Below are positions 23,332-23,769 of a stretch of 23,769 nucleotides of DNA, piece by piece (positions within the stretch are counted from its first letter, which is position 1; every line of letters starts with the position of its first letter). The position numbers and the translations under genes are program-made. This DNA comes from CAZDBA01 sp964503615 (GTDB lineage: Bacteria; Planctomycetota; Planctomycetia; Pirellulales; Pirellulaceae): NCBI GenBank assembly GCA_964503615.1, contig CAZDBA010000073.1, positions 1 through 23,769 of the forward strand, in the 5' to 3' direction. The notes under the pieces were generated by a model, which was not told the origin of the DNA, did no database searches, and was given only the letters and a program-made list of their open reading frames with translations.

Positions 23332-23356
23332 CATGCTCGCGCGCAGCATGAGCATG
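23332..23356. repeat. CATGCTC/GAGCATG hairpin
   Basis: CATGCTC (23332-23338) and GAGCATG (23350-23356) form a perfect 7-bp stem around an 11-nt GC-rich loop in non-coding DNA. Role unknown. Confidence 0.45.
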
Positions 23357-23486
23357 CTGAGTCACGGGGCAGGGAATCGAACCGTTTAGCAAAGACGCCT
23401 GGCAGTTTTAACAATCAATGGGACATCCCCTGCGGACATGTACTGCACATGGATGATCGCTGGTTTTGACTTGGGGACTCTTTTGA

Positions 23487-23513
23487 AACGCGGAGGCGCA
23501 GAGATCGCGGAGA
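23487..23513. repeat. GCGGAG / GCAGAG interspersed repeat
   Basis: ACGCGGAG, GCGCAGAG and TCGCGGAG follow each other at 8-9 bp spacing. From memory this is a degenerate copy of the ACGCAGAG-x-CGCAGAG repeat family of environmental bacteria. Confidence 0.5.
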
Positions 23514-23769
23514 AAGCCAACCTACCTACGTGATGCGGAGCTTTCAGTTTGTGTAAATTAAAGGGTGGAAAATCTATTAGGGTAACCAGGGTTGCCTTTG
23601 TTCCAATCGAACGCGCGTTCGGTAACCTTGAAGCTGAGGGACGTGCCTTTATCACGTGTCGCTCAGCCGCTAAACCAAGAGCCCTGTAATAAAACATGAG
23701 TTTTGAAGTGCTCTCTAATGATTTGGCCTGTCGCTCACAGCTTGCTGACTGACCACGAACTCAAACAAA

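Larger units (their letters stand above)
23116..23769. other. Non-coding 3' region with several interspersed repeats
   Basis: About 650 bp with no gene I can support. The open frames on the minus strand here have unlikely compositions and run through repeats. The region holds the CACAGAT hairpin (23147-23198), a CATGCTC/GAGCATG hairpin (23332-23356), a GCGGAG-type repeat (23487-23513) and the perfect palindrome CGAACGCGCGTTCG (23608-23621) with GGTAACC on either side (23581-23587 and 23621-23627). Confidence 0.55.

Noticed and set aside
23084..23697. Two minus-strand open frames of about 100 residues
   Set aside because: One overlaps the end of the YdjY-like gene, both cross interspersed repeats, and neither shows a domain-like pattern or ribosome-binding site.

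Overview
The window looks like a chromosomal segment of a planctomycete, probably from the Pirellulaceae (Rhodopirellula/Blastopirellula-like). Pointers are a WGR / TIGR02996 / leucine-rich-repeat protein, a YdjY-like secreted protein, lipoprotein and Sec signal peptides of a diderm, few strong Shine-Dalgarno sites, roughly balanced base composition, and intergenic repeats of kinds I recall from planctomycete genomes. The taxonomy is an inference; there is no rRNA or marker gene. I see no tRNA, CRISPR array, insertion sequence or prophage. Two runs of exactly 100 N (12865-12964 and 16019-16118) show a draft scaffold.

Layout. 1-3325 (minus strand): yaaA, a GNAT acetyltransferase and a POT/PTR2 peptide transporter. 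A repeat element sits directly behind the stop codons of both yaaA and the GNAT gene. 3798-10185 (plus strand): a five-gene operon for a complete tripartite ABC exporter of the DevBCA type. It encodes an outer-membrane-factor-like lipoprotein, a DevB-like periplasmic adaptor, two different DevC-like permeases, and a DevA-like ATPase fused to a C-terminal cyclic-nucleotide-binding (CNB) domain. 10186-10564: a repeat-rich spacer with several hairpins. 10565-13818 (minus strand): a TPM-domain membrane protein with zinc-ribbon cysteines and an Arg/Ser/Gly tail, a YraN-family protein, and a membrane-anchored TPR-like protein whose gene is interrupted by an apparently artificial assembly gap. 14076-16018 (plus): a Rep/UvrD-family helicase, cut at its 3' end by the second gap. 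16125-21421 (minus): an ATP-grasp protein, the WGR-LRR protein, a YggS-family PLP protein and a 586-residue conserved-looking protein of unknown function. 21583-23115 (plus): a secreted YdjY-like protein. 23116-23769: intergenic DNA with further repeats.

The best candidates for new biology are (1) the exporter operon, where a cyclic nucleotide could directly gate a DevA-type ATPase working with two non-identical permeases, and (2) the WGR-LRR plus ATP-grasp gene pair, which resembles from memory the STM4015/STM4014 families and could be a small modification module. Both are inferences from sequence; no searches were run.
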